A DNA stretch of 64,000 bases from Leptofilum sp965223525 (GCF_965223525.1 NZ_CBDCWX010000005.1:620001-684000), one strand, 5' to 3'. Counted from the stretch's first letter, positions 43,529 to 51,212 are shown. Program-made: numbers and translations. Notes: generated from the sequence alone by a model not told the origin.

Positions 43529-44093
43529 ATCAACAGCCGAATTCAACCTAGAAGAACGCGCTCAACTGTTCAAAGCATTGGGGCATCCGGCGCGGCTGCT
43601 CATGCTCAACCTTATCCAGCAAAAGCCGCGCCACGGCGAAGAGTTAGCCGCCATTCTCAACTTGAAGCCCGCTACCGTGTCGCATCATTTGGGCAAATTG
43701 GCAGAGGCAGGGCTGCTTACGTCCACCAAAGACCAGTATTACCAAATTTATTCACTGGTGGCGGGTGTGCTTAAAAAGCCGCTGGGCGAAGTGATTCGGC
43801 TGCCCCAGCCCAGCCTGAAGGCCGAAGTGCAAACAGATGCCTACAGACAAAAAGTACTCAACACCTTCGTCAAACATGGTCGCGTGGTGCGGCTGCCCGC
43901 CCAGCTTAAAAAGCTCCAGGTCATTTTGGAGCTGATTGTGCAGGAGTTTGAGCCAGAGCGGGAATACACCGAAAAAGAGGTCAATTTCACTCTGCTCGAC
44001 TTTCATGAAGACGTGGCCACGCTGCGTCGTTCGCTCATTGAACACAACCTGATGACCCGCAATCGGGGCATTTACCGTCGGTTATCTGGCTAG
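43521..44093 (+). CDS. ArsR-family regulator with DUF2087
   Basis: 190 aa. The N-terminal winged helix (LFKALGHPARLLMLNLIQQKPRHGEELAAIL, then PATVSHHLGKL) is ArsR-like without metal-binding cysteines. The C-terminal 80 residues (VLNTFVKHGRVVRLPAQLKKLQVILELI ending RNRGIYRRL) are DUF2087, which is often joined to HTH domains. It probably represses nearby genes, but no operator was found. It overlaps the 84-aa gene. Confidence 0.88.
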   Translation: MSKSTAEFNLEERAQLFKALGHPARLLMLNLIQQKPRHGEELAAILNLKPATVSHHLGKLAEAGLLTSTKDQYYQIYSLVAGVLKKPLGEVIRLPQPSLKAEVQTDAYRQKVLNTFVKHGRVVRLPAQLKKLQVILELIVQEFEPEREYTEKEVNFTLLDFHEDVATLRRSLIEHNLMTRNRGIYRRLSG

Positions 44094-44096
44094 CAA

Positions 44097-44129
44097 AGAA
44101 GTTCAACTTTTGCCAAAAGTTGAACTTCT
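44097..44129. repeat. Perfect hairpin AGAAGTTCAAC type
   Basis: 15-bp perfect stem with a 3-nt loop, 3 bp after the stop of the ArsR-type gene. Its sister copy is at 52585-52618. It may terminate or protect transcripts. Confidence 0.75.
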
Positions 44130-44146
44130 CTACTTGGAAAATCAAA

Positions 44147-44926
44147 ATGTGTTACGAACTTGAACTCACAAAAATTAATCGTCTCAAAATTGCCGACGCT
44201 TTTCAGAACGTGCCTCGGGTTGATATGTCGATTCCGTGCGTGGTTGAGGGGCAAATGGGTCAGGCGTTTGTGGATGATTTGGCACAGCCAACCATCCACC
44301 ACGTGGTAATTGGCCCATTTCACTACTTTGCTGGGTGCAGCGACACGCCTCAAGCGCAAGCGATGATGGCTGAGTTTCCGGCTTACAACTTGCTCATGCC
44401 CTCTTCACCTGGCTGGGCGGAATTGGCTCGCCAGCAGTTTGGGGACGCGCTGCGAACCAACAATCGGCATAGCTTTTCATCGGAATCGCTGGCCGCCGAC
44501 CATTTGAATAAACTGGTGAACGGAAGTTCATTTGAAGGGAAGGTGGTGCGGATTGATACGGCCGTTGCTCATAAACTCAGCACCAAAAACCAGATCCACT
44601 TTGGCCTGGCCGACTTTGATTCTGCCGAAGATTTTGCCACACGCGGTTTGGGATTTGTGGCTATGGTGGGGGAACAACCTGTGGGGATTGCCTACTCCTC
44701 GCTGGTGTGCAGCCAGGGCATTGAAGTGAGCATTTTTGTAGATGAGGCTCATCGGTGGCAGGGCATCGCCACCTTGGTTGGGGCAAACCTGCTGCTAGCT
44801 TGCCTAAACCGCAACCTGCACCCCAACTGGGACGCCGCCAATCCAGAATCTGTCAAGCTGGCTGAAAAACTTGGCTATCGTTCAACTGGTTCCTACAAGG
44901 CACATTTTCATACCCAAAAAAGCTGA
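44147..44926 (+). CDS. GNAT acetyltransferase (GNAT_acetyltran family)
   Basis: 259 aa. N-terminal domain of unclear function, then a GNAT fold: GFVAMVGEQPVGIAYSSLV (strands 2-3), VSIFVDEAHRWQGIATLVGANLL (acetyl-CoA binding turn, with RWQGIA at the P-loop-like site) and NPESVKLAEKLGY. The substrate is unknown. The ATG at 44147 is chosen because the upstream TTG at 44120 lies inside the hairpin repeat. Confidence 0.8.
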   Translation: MCYELELTKINRLKIADAFQNVPRVDMSIPCVVEGQMGQAFVDDLAQPTIHHVVIGPFHYFAGCSDTPQAQAMMAEFPAYNLLMPSSPGWAELARQQFGDALRTNNRHSFSSESLAADHLNKLVNGSSFEGKVVRIDTAVAHKLSTKNQIHFGLADFDSAEDFATRGLGFVAMVGEQPVGIAYSSLVCSQGIEVSIFVDEAHRWQGIATLVGANLLLACLNRNLHPNWDAANPESVKLAEKLGYRSTGSYKAHFHTQKS

Positions 44927-44929
44927 TGT

Positions 44930-44990
44930 TTAATCTACAGATTTCGCAGATTAAGCAGATAAAATCTTTTCAATCTGCGAAATCTTTGAT
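44930..44990. repeat. AATCTGCGAAATCTT-type repeat
   Basis: Inverted modules of cagatttcgcagatt and aatctgcgaaatc between two convergent genes. Confidence 0.6.
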
Positions 44991-45490
44991 TATTCTTGTA
45001 TCGTGCCAAACTCAGTTGGCTGCGGCTTCTGCCTGGGGCGGACTTGAGCAATGATACCTGCGCCCAGGCTAATAAGTAGCAGGACGGGGGCGACGACGAG
45101 CCAGCCCAGTAGGGGGACTAATCCACCCGCGAGGAGGATGACGGCCGTTTTCAACCCCACCCTCACCCCAGCACCTTTTGGATACAGTCGTGCCTGCACA
45201 ATTTGATTGATAGCGGCCAAACCAACGGCCGTCATTGCCATAATTACCATCAAAATGATAAGCGCAATCAGGCCGCCTGCCTCACCACCTTGGGCAAAGA
45301 TCGTTGCCACCAGCCCAAAAAAGAGGAAGTTCACCAACCCAATGACAAACGAGCGACCCGGGCTGTTTTGAGCCACCTGCTGCGCCCGCGCCACGCGATT
45401 GGGCAGCAACGCCGGCAGCAGCACCAGAAGCGCAGCCAGCGTTCCCCAGCTAAACAAAATGAGTATGATGATTTGTAATCCTTCAGCCAT
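44990..45490 (-). CDS. Membrane protein of unknown function
   Basis: 166 aa with four or five hydrophobic helices: IIILILFSWGTLAALLVLLPAL, FVIGLVNFLFFGLVATIF, LIALIILMVIMAMTAVGL, and a pair at the end (about 115-148). The short basic C-terminus is predicted to be cytoplasmic. Separated by 112 bp of repeat DNA from the anti-sigma gene upstream, with which it may form a unit. No family recognised. Confidence 0.7.
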   Translation of the reverse strand: MAEGLQIIILILFSWGTLAALLVLLPALLPNRVARAQQVAQNSPGRSFVIGLVNFLFFGLVATIFAQGGEAGGLIALIILMVIMAMTAVGLAAINQIVQARLYPKGAGVRVGLKTAVILLAGGLVPLLGWLVVAPVLLLISLGAGIIAQVRPRQKPQPTEFGTIQE

Positions 45491-45534
45491 GTGAACCTCC
45501 GGTTGGACGGTAATGTCGCAGAGCGACCGCTACG

Positions 45535-45600
45535 CGACCAGTAATCGGTAATCAGTGTGTCCGTAATCAGTAAAATCTCTTAATTCTCTGTGGCCTCTGT
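45535..45600. repeat. GTAATCGGT and CTCTGTGGCC repeats
   Basis: Adjoining blocks of cagtaatcggtaatcagt and ctctgtggcctctgtggc modules in the gap between the two minus-strand genes. Confidence 0.6.
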
Positions 45601-45602
45601 GG

Positions 45603-46145
45603 CTAATCCGTTGTAAACAGCAAACGGTTGCCTGCGAGCCAGACGACCAATGCCAGACCAAGCAGCAGTCCCCACTGCGCGGTGGGCAACTCAATGGTAA
45701 ATGTTGGTAGCGTGGGCGATTGCCAAACGGCCGTTACCTCCGCCCAAAATTCTGTTAATAACGCCGATGTGGATAGCTGAACCGTGGCCAACCAATCGGT
45801 AGCCATAGCACGGCCGTTGTCCAGCCAAGCCAGCAACGATGGCCACACATTCCCCAACAGCAGCAGGGCAATTGCCATCTGACCCAGCAGCAAGCCCCAC
45901 ACCCAGCGCGGCAGTCGCGTAACGGCCGTTTCCTGCCCAACCGCTGCCACCACCCTCGCCGACAAATCAGTGCCGAGCGGCAGTTCCGGCAGGGCGTCCA
46001 GGCTGCTAAACAACCCCTCCAACTCTGCCAACTGCGCCCGCGCTCCTGGAGATTGCGCTAAATGGGCTTCAACAGCCTGCCGGGTTTGCTCATCCAGCGT
46101 GCCGTCTAAATATTCGTGCAGGTAATCTTCGTTAAACTCGTTCAT
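45603..46145 (-). CDS. Anti-sigma factor-like membrane protein
   Basis: 180 aa. The N-terminus (YLHEYLDGTLDEQTRQAVEAHLAQS) matches the anti-sigma helical domain, but the zinc-binding His/Cys set is missing. Two membrane segments follow (VWGLLLGQMAIALLLLGN and the C-terminal AQWGLLLGLALVVWLAG). It begins 2 bp after the stop of the ECF sigma gene, which is presumably its partner. Confidence 0.82.
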   Translation of the reverse strand: MNEFNEDYLHEYLDGTLDEQTRQAVEAHLAQSPGARAQLAELEGLFSSLDALPELPLGTDLSARVVAAVGQETAVTRLPRWVWGLLLGQMAIALLLLGNVWPSLLAWLDNGRAMATDWLATVQLSTSALLTEFWAEVTAVWQSPTLPTFTIELPTAQWGLLLGLALVVWLAGNRLLFTTD

Positions 46146-46147
46146 GG

Positions 46148-46729
46148 TTATGCACTCTCTTTCATCTTCTCTGCCAACATTTTCCGCGCCCGAAACAGAT
46201 CGCTTTTCACGCTGCTGAGCGGCCGTTCCATAACCTCAACCATCTCATCATAACTTAGCTCCTGAAAGTGGCGCAGCTCAATGGCGACCCGATAGCGGGG
46301 TGGCAAGGCCAAGAGCGCCCGGTGAAGCTGGGTCGCTTGCTCCTCACGCACCAACGTTTGCTCCGGCGACGGGGCGGCCTGCGCCCAATCATCCATGCTC
46401 ACGGGCTGGTCATTCTGCGACATATCGGCGGCCAAAAGCTGCGTTTTGGCTCTGGCTGATTCCAGCCAGTTTAAGCACAAATTGGTGGTGATGCGCTTGA
46501 TCCAGGGGGCAAACGGCCGTCCCATCTCAAACCTGTCCAATGCCCGGTACGCTCGCAAAAACGCCTCTTGTGCCGCATCTTCCGCTTCTACTCGCCGCCC
46601 CAACAGACGATAGGCTACGTTGAAGACGGCCGTTTGGTAACGACGCACCAGTTCGCCATACGCGGCGGCGCTGGTCTCGTCTCCTAGCCTGGCCTGGTGC
46701 AGCAACTGCTGCTCGTCTGTCAGCGTCAT
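46148..46729 (-). CDS. ECF-type RNA polymerase sigma factor
   Basis: 193 aa. Region 2 in TAVFNVAYRLLGRRVEAEDAAQEAFLRAYRAL, region 4 in IELRHFQELSYDEMVEVMERPLSSVKSDLFRARKML. The second ECF factor in the window, transcribed in the opposite direction to the first. A start at 46729 (MTLTDEQQ) is preferred; TACACT lies 17 nt upstream. Partnered with the anti-sigma gene downstream. Confidence 0.93.
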   Translation of the reverse strand: MTLTDEQQLLHQARLGDETSAAAYGELVRRYQTAVFNVAYRLLGRRVEAEDAAQEAFLRAYRALDRFEMGRPFAPWIKRITTNLCLNWLESARAKTQLLAADMSQNDQPVSMDDWAQAAPSPEQTLVREEQATQLHRALLALPPRYRVAIELRHFQELSYDEMVEVMERPLSSVKSDLFRARKMLAEKMKESA

Positions 46730-46781
46730 GGTTTGCGTCCTACCAAAGTGTACCGGAAAGTGCGCCAAAAGTTGCAAAATG

Positions 46782-46855
46782 ATTTGGTCACAGAGGACAC
46801 AGAGAAATAAGAGAAAATAATCTGCGAAATCTGTGTAATCTGTGGATGATTTTTC
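46782..46855. repeat. CACAGAGGACACAGAG and AATCTGCG repeats
   Basis: Two repeat classes side by side (ggtcacagaggacacagag and aatctgcgaaatctg), in the gap between divergent genes. Confidence 0.55.
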
Positions 46856-46875
46856 GTCAAACGGCCGTTCCCCGG

Positions 46876-46881
46876 TACAAT
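46876..46881 (+). promoter_or_regulatory. -10 box for leaderless YhhN gene, octamer in spacer
   Basis: TACAAT, then tctggc, then ATG at 46888. An ACGGCCGT octamer (46861-46868) lies 7 nt before the -10 box, as in the amt and glnN promoters. Confidence 0.7.
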
Positions 46882-46887
46882 TCTGGC

Positions 46888-47625
46888 ATGTTCAATTATT
46901 TAAACCCAATGCCTCGCACCTTGCTCATTGCCTTACTTGTTTTGTGGGCAATTTTGCTATTTGGCGGCTTCATCTTTGGCTCCGCCGACCCTAGCCAGCG
47001 GATGCCCAAATGGACGCGACTCACTTCCTCTGCCGTGCTGGTGTTGGCGGGCTGGAGCTGGTTCTTCATCACCCGCCAAAACGAAGCCAATAGCTTTGTG
47101 CTGTGGCTGGCCATCGGTATGAGCTTTGGCTTTTTAGGCGATCTGTTCATGGCTGGCGTGATGCCCGGTGGACGAAACATACTGGGCGGCATGGCCACCT
47201 TTGGCCTCGGCCACGTCGCTTACATTATTGGCATTTGGCGCGTGGGCAGCCAGATTGGGTTAACGGACGGCACGGCTCGCTGGAGTAGCTTAATTGCTTG
47301 GTGGGTGATTGGCGCGATTGCCTGGTATTTTGTGGTTTATCGCGGTCAGCAGCCGACGACGCTGCACCGGGCGGCATTGCCGTACGCACTGCTGCTGGCC
47401 AGCACCGCTGGCGTAGCAACTGGCTTGGCCATCCAGCAAGGCCAATTCACCTGGCTGGCCGTTGGTGCGGCGCTCTTCCTCATTAGCGACTTGATTATTG
47501 CTACCCAACTGTTTAACGACACCAGCTTCTACCTGATTGGGGATGTGATTTGGCTCACGTATGGCCCTGGGCAGATGTTGATTGTGTTTAGTGCGGCAAC
47601 GGCCGTTGCCCTCTTCGGAAAATAG
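46888..47625 (+). CDS. YhhN family lysoplasmalogenase-like membrane protein
   Basis: 245 aa with about seven helices. Family motifs are SFGFLGDLFM (conserved GDxxL-type region), FGLGHVAYIIGI, and the last segment GDVIWLTYGPGQMLIVFS. Members (TMEM86/YhhN) cleave vinyl-ether lysolipids. A start at 46888 is set by the leaderless arrangement; an ATG at 46846 lies upstream of the promoter. Confidence 0.85.
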   Translation: MFNYLNPMPRTLLIALLVLWAILLFGGFIFGSADPSQRMPKWTRLTSSAVLVLAGWSWFFITRQNEANSFVLWLAIGMSFGFLGDLFMAGVMPGGRNILGGMATFGLGHVAYIIGIWRVGSQIGLTDGTARWSSLIAWWVIGAIAWYFVVYRGQQPTTLHRAALPYALLLASTAGVATGLAIQQGQFTWLAVGAALFLISDLIIATQLFNDTSFYLIGDVIWLTYGPGQMLIVFSAATAVALFGK

Positions 47626-47790
47626 AACGCTGCTCAACCTGATTCACCTGATTATGGGGATGTCGCCAAGCGACCGCTTCGCGTACAGGAAAATCTGCGT
47701 CCCATTTTATTCCCGTAAGAAATTCCCTACACACTGAATCCAACAAATATGCGGGAAAAAGTGACGCGAGTCCGTTTATCTTACTCTAAC

Positions 47791-47818
47791 TTGACGCGCT
47801 GAATCACTTTGCTATACT
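47791..47818 (+). promoter_or_regulatory. Promoter of cysM leader
   Basis: TTGACG (47791-47796), 16-bp spacer, TATACT (47813-47818). It is followed by a leader of about 320 nt before cysM. Confidence 0.65.
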
Positions 47819-47935
47819 CGCAACTGATTCAGCAATAAGCAAGCTGCACGTTACTCACTCAATTCCCAATTGTGATGCAGTTTGCCCTAACAAAAGTGTG
47901 AAAATGATGATTGGACAATATTGCAGGTGTATCGA

Positions 47936-48089
47936 GCGGGGGCGCTAACCACCGTTTGAGAACCTGAGAAAGTTTCTAAAAGCACTCAATTTGGGTGCAA
48001 CGACGGTGGTGGCTACCCTCGCGGAACAACAATGAGCATCTTTTTGCTCTCCTTGTTGTCTCGCCAGCGAAATGCTGCGACCGTTTTTT
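47936..48089 (+). ncRNA. Structured 5' leader of cysM with terminator
   Basis: Nested pairing: gcggggg (47936-47942) with ccctcgc (48016-48022), then accaccgt (47948-47955) with acggtggt (48003-48010), enclosing hairpin gcactc/gggtgc (47982-47998). Then hairpin acaacaa/ttgttgt (48026-48059), and a bulged stem around cagc/gctg (48062-48079) with T6 at 48084-48089. This has the form of a riboswitch or attenuator; I match it to no known class. A T-box was considered and rejected. Confidence 0.6.
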
Positions 48090-48147
48090 GTTGGGTAGCG
48101 TGCCTGCTGCCTCTGTTTAGAAAACAATCTCAGGAACACCTACAATT

Positions 48148-49098
48148 ATGTTGTCAACAATCGAAAATACACGTCTTCACGAATCTGTCCCTACGTCCGC
48201 CAATAGCTTAGAAGCCCAAGTTGGGAACACGCCGCTGCTCCGTTTGTGGCATACGGCCGTTGCCCACCAAATCCCAGATACCGTTGCCATTTACGCCAAA
48301 GCCGAATGGTTTAACCCTAGCGGTTCTGTCAAAGATCGCGCCGCTCTCAACATCATCCGCACTGCCGAGGAAAATGGGCAACTTCAATCTGGCATGACCC
48401 TGCTGGATTCTACCTCTGGCAACATGGGCATTGCCTACGCCATGCTGGGTGCCGCCCGTGGTTACAACGTCAGGCTTACCCTGCCCAGCAACGCCAGTCC
48501 AGAGCGTATCGCCATCCTCAAAGCCTATGGCGCAGAACTCATCCTCACCGATCCGCTGGAAGGCTCCGACGGGGCGATTGTGGCGGCGCGAGAGTTAGCC
48601 GCTGCTGATCCCACCCTGTTTTACGCCAATCAGTACAACAATTCGGCCAACTGGCAGGCGCACACCAAAAGCACTGCGCCAGAAATTTGGCGGCAAACCG
48701 ACGGGCAAATCACCCACTTTGTGGCTGGTTTGGGCACGAGCGGCACGTTTACCGGCACAACGCGCCGCCTGAAGCAGTTCAATCCCCACATTCAAACCAT
48801 CGCCATGCAGCCCGATGAGCCGTTTCATGGTTTAGAGGGGCTGAAACATATGCCCTCGGCACTAAAGCCAGGTATTTATGATGAACAGTTGGCCGATGGG
48901 GAAACGGCCGTTCGCACCGAGGACGCTCGAGCTATGGCACATTTCTTGGTGCGTCACGAGGGGTTGTTTGTGGGCATTTCGGCCGCAGCGGCCGTGGTTG
49001 CCAGCCTGAACGTGGCTAAAAAGCTAGATAAGGGCGTTGTCGTGACCATCTTGCCAGACAACGGCTTTAAATATTTGAGTGACACATTATGGCAATAG
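48148..49098 (+). CDS. cysM: Cysteine synthase, CysM type
   Basis: PLP-dependent enzyme, 316 aa, joining sulfide or a thiocarboxylate carrier to an activated serine. The PLP lysine is in NPSGSVKDRAA, phosphate loop GLGTSGTFTGT, and TSGNMGIAYA is the substrate loop. In actinobacteria, CysM uses O-phosphoserine and sulfur from CysO; the CysO-, Mec+- and MoeZ-like genes just downstream argue for the same here. The upstream leader is long and structured; the ATG at 48148 has only a weak AGGA upstream. Confidence 0.9.
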   Translation: MLSTIENTRLHESVPTSANSLEAQVGNTPLLRLWHTAVAHQIPDTVAIYAKAEWFNPSGSVKDRAALNIIRTAEENGQLQSGMTLLDSTSGNMGIAYAMLGAARGYNVRLTLPSNASPERIAILKAYGAELILTDPLEGSDGAIVAARELAAADPTLFYANQYNNSANWQAHTKSTAPEIWRQTDGQITHFVAGLGTSGTFTGTTRRLKQFNPHIQTIAMQPDEPFHGLEGLKHMPSALKPGIYDEQLADGETAVRTEDARAMAHFLVRHEGLFVGISAAAAVVASLNVAKKLDKGVVVTILPDNGFKYLSDTLWQ

Positions 49099-49128
49099 GA
49101 TGATGGTCGTTTTTGGGCAATCTGCCCA

Positions 49129-49157
49129 TTGACGCTGCACTGTGGCTTTGGTAAGAT
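49129..49157 (+). promoter_or_regulatory. Promoter of sulfur-carrier operon
   Basis: TTGACG (49129-49134), 17-bp spacer, TAAGAT (49152-49157), just upstream of the SAM riboswitch. Confidence 0.7.
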
Positions 49158-49193
49158 GGCAACCGCTGTACAAAAAATCATAAATTTGCCAAT

Positions 49194-49313
49194 CTTATCC
49201 AGAGAGGTTGAGGGAACGGCCCGATGACACCTCAGCAACCGCGACAGCCCAGGCTGACGAAATGGTGCTAAGTCCGTCAAGTGCAGAAGCAGATACTGCA
49301 CCTGAAAGATAAG
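49194..49313 (+). ncRNA. SAM-I (S-box) riboswitch aptamer
   Basis: Classical S-box layout: cttatcc at the 5' end, agaggttgaggga, a cccgatga core, cctcagcaacc, aatggtgctaa and gaaagataag closing P1 with the 5' cttatc. With SAM bound, the downstream terminator would form; without it, gaaagataag (49304-49313) pairs fully with cttatctttc (49342-49351) in the terminator region. Confidence 0.95.
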
Positions 49314-49333
49314 AAGATGGTTCTGAATTGCAG

Positions 49334-49366
49334 ACACCTTCCTTATCTTTCAGGAAGGTGTTTTTT
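49334..49366 (+). terminator. SAM riboswitch expression platform
   Basis: 10-bp stem acaccttcct/aggaaggtgt with T6 at 49361-49366. Its loop and 3' arm carry the 10-nt complement of the aptamer 3' end, which makes the antiterminator explicit. Confidence 0.95.
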
Positions 49367-49402
49367 GTTGAAATCTGCCATGAAAAATCAAGAATAGCTT
49401 AG

Positions 49403-49834
49403 ATGTTGGTATTGACAAAAGAGATTCACGAAGCGATTAAGGCACACGGGCAGGCATCGTATCCGTTTGAGGGATGCGGGCTGTTGCTGGGGCAGGTAGA
49501 ACCGGGCAAGAATATGGTTCAGCAGATTCGCCCTATGGAAAATGTGTGGCCCAATGAAGCTGAAAAACCGATTCGCTTCAGCATTGACCCAAATGCGTGG
49601 CAACAGGTAGAGCTAGAAGCAATGGTGGCGGGCTTGGATGTGATTGGCATTTTTCACAGCCACCCAGACGATGTGCCAGTGGCCTCCCCGCGCGATTTGG
49701 CATGGGCAAGCTGGCCAGGCTACTCTTACCTCATTACCCAGGTGCTGAACAGCCAACCAACCTACAGCCAGTCGTGGCAATTATCTGCTGATCGGTCTGG
49801 TTTTATTGAAGAAGAGATTGTTGAAACAGACTAA
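49403..49834 (+). CDS. JAMM metalloprotease, Mec+-like
   Basis: 143 aa. JAMM motif complete: Glu in YPFEGCGLLLG and HSHPDDVPVASPRDLAW (H-x-H-P-x7-S-x2-D). In mycobacteria the homologous Mec+ removes cysteine from the C-terminus of the carrier CysO. The next gene encodes just such a carrier, so this role is the most likely. It is the first gene after the SAM riboswitch. Confidence 0.9.
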   Translation: MLVLTKEIHEAIKAHGQASYPFEGCGLLLGQVEPGKNMVQQIRPMENVWPNEAEKPIRFSIDPNAWQQVELEAMVAGLDVIGIFHSHPDDVPVASPRDLAWASWPGYSYLITQVLNSQPTYSQSWQLSADRSGFIEEEIVETD

Positions 49835-49877
49835 AATCTGTAACTACGTAATTACAAAACAACAAGGAGAAAAATTT

Positions 49878-50147
49878 ATGCCAACGATTCGTATTCCAAC
49901 GCCATTACGGCCGTATTCTGGCAACAACGCCTCGGTCACGGTAAGTGGTGACAACGTAAATAGTGCCTTAGATGATCTGACGCAACAGTTCCCAGACCTG
50001 CGCCAGCACCTGTTTGAAAACGACGAGCTACGAAGCTTTGTCAACATCTATCTGAACCAGGAGGATGTGCGCTACCTGGATGGGTCGGAGACGGCCGTTG
50101 CCGAAAATGACACACTGATGATTATCCCCTCCATAGCCGGAGGATAA
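49878..50147 (+). CDS. CysO/MoaD-like sulfur carrier protein
   Basis: 89 aa ubiquitin-like protein ending in Gly-Gly (IIPSIAGG), the site of thiocarboxylation. Typical MoaD/ThiS strands include TIRIPTPLRPYSG, then VNIYLNQEDVRYLDG, TAVAENDTLMII. RBS AAGGAG precedes the start at 49878. It should be activated by the E1-like protein encoded at 51241 and should deliver sulfur to CysM. Confidence 0.92.
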   Translation: MPTIRIPTPLRPYSGNNASVTVSGDNVNSALDDLTQQFPDLRQHLFENDELRSFVNIYLNQEDVRYLDGSETAVAENDTLMIIPSIAGG

Positions 50148-50151
50148 GACC

Positions 50152-50215
50152 CGTAATCGGTAATCAGTATTCGGATTACCGTTCACCGATTACTGGTAAC
50201 GGTTTACTGGGTGGA
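50152..50215. repeat. GTAATCGGT-type repeat block
   Basis: Inverted cgtaatcggtaatcagt and ccgattactgg modules between the carrier gene and the DUF4395 gene. Confidence 0.75.
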
Positions 50216-50230
50216 GGGCTGGAGAAAAAG

Positions 50231-50686
50231 ATGAGTACTCTGAAAGAACGAAAAGTGGATCACGCCGCGTTGCGGGTAAACCAGGCATTTATTATTGGTT
50301 TGAGCATTGGGGCATTTTTGCTGGATGCTGTGTGGTTGGTGGCGTTTGTGGGCATGGTGATGTTGCTTGGAACGGCCGTTCCCACCCTTGCCCTCTTCAA
50401 ACGCATCTACCAACATATTTTGCGTCCTGCTGGGCTAGTTAAGCCAGATGTGATTGTAGACAATCCCGAACCGCACCGCTTTGCCCAAGGTTTTGGTGGC
50501 GTGGTGGTGGCGCTGGCAATTCTGGCTCTGGTAGCTGGGTTACCCGTTCTCGCCTGGGGATTGGTCTGGCTCGTCATTGCCCTGGCAGCCCTGAACTTGT
50601 TCTTGGGCTTTTGCGCGGGCTGCTTTGTCTATTATCAGCTCAACAAGCTGGGCTTGCCCGGCTTTCGCGTGAAACCGATTCGGTAA
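50231..50686 (+). CDS. DUF4395 membrane protein
   Basis: 151 aa, four helices: AFIIGLSIGAFLLDAVWLVAF, VMLLGTAVPTLALF, GVVVALAILALVAGLPVLAWG, VIALAALNLFLGFCAGCFVYY. The Cys pair in FCAGCF in the last helix is conserved in the family and suggests a thiol or sulfur-transfer role. It lies between the carrier gene and a membrane thioredoxin gene, which supports that. Confidence 0.85.
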   Translation: MSTLKERKVDHAALRVNQAFIIGLSIGAFLLDAVWLVAFVGMVMLLGTAVPTLALFKRIYQHILRPAGLVKPDVIVDNPEPHRFAQGFGGVVVALAILALVAGLPVLAWGLVWLVIALAALNLFLGFCAGCFVYYQLNKLGLPGFRVKPIR

Positions 50687-50740
50687 ACGGTAATCGGTTA
50701 TCCGTAATCGGCAAACCGATCACCGATTACGGATTACGAA
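50687..50740. repeat. GTAATCGGT-type repeat block
   Basis: Modules ggtaatcggttatc and ccgattacgg in inverted order directly after the DUF4395 gene. Confidence 0.75.
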
Positions 50741-50743
50741 AAT

Positions 50744-51169
50744 ATGATAGAGCGACTAATTATTACAACTATTCTTATCCTGCTGGGCACGTCCGCTTAT
50801 GCTACGTTTAAGCGACGGCATGTGCGAGTGTTGGGAGATTTGGAAACGGTCGTTTCGTCAAGCTCAACGGCGTTGAGCAGTTCAGCACAGGCTATGTCCC
50901 AAACGCCTACCATCCTCTACTTTGCCAGCGATAGCTGTGCCGCTTGCCCTAGCCAAGCACGTTATCTAGAGCAGTTGTTGGGCAAATGGGAGGACGGACT
51001 GATGATACAGAAAATTGATGCTGAACTAGAACCAGAAACGGCCGTAAAATATGGCGTCTTCACCTTACCAACAACAATTCTCATAGACCAGCAAGGCGAC
51101 GTGCGCGAAATCAATTACGGCCTCACGCATACGCAAAAGCTCACGCAGCAAGTCGCTAGCTTGGCCTAG
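50744..51169 (+). CDS. Membrane-anchored thioredoxin-like protein
   Basis: 141 aa. One N-terminal helix (LIITTILILLGTSAYATF), a Ser-rich linker SSSSTALSSSAQA translated from a dispersed repeat, and a thioredoxin fold with the redox site SCAACPSQ (CxxC) and a cis-Pro in FTLPTT. The domain would face the outside if the helix is a signal anchor. It belongs to the sulfur operon and may keep a partner thiol reduced, such as the DUF4395 cysteines. Confidence 0.85.
   Translation: MIERLIITTILILLGTSAYATFKRRHVRVLGDLETVVSSSSTALSSSAQAMSQTPTILYFASDSCAACPSQARYLEQLLGKWEDGLMIQKIDAELEPETAVKYGVFTLPTTILIDQQGDVREINYGLTHTQKLTQQVASLA
50854..50892. repeat. STALSSS repeat, copy 2
   Basis: 39 bp in the linker of the thioredoxin-like protein, reverse complement of 40033-40071 with 3 mismatches. 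Confidence 0.85.
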
Positions 51170-51178
51170 ATGGGACGG

Positions 51179-51212
51179 AGGTGACAATCACTTCCAAAAG
51201 TGACTGTTACCT
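51179..51212. repeat. Inverted repeat AGGTGACAATCACTT type
   Basis: 15-nt arms with 2 mismatches, loop of 4 nt. A relative of the 12534-12592 repeat. It lies between the thioredoxin-like gene and the E1-like gene. Confidence 0.6.

Noticed and set aside
47936..48089. T-box riboswitch before cysM
   Set aside because: gggtgcaacg differs from the T-box core at the bases that pair with the tRNA CCA end, and no stem I features (AG bulge, GNUG loop) were found.
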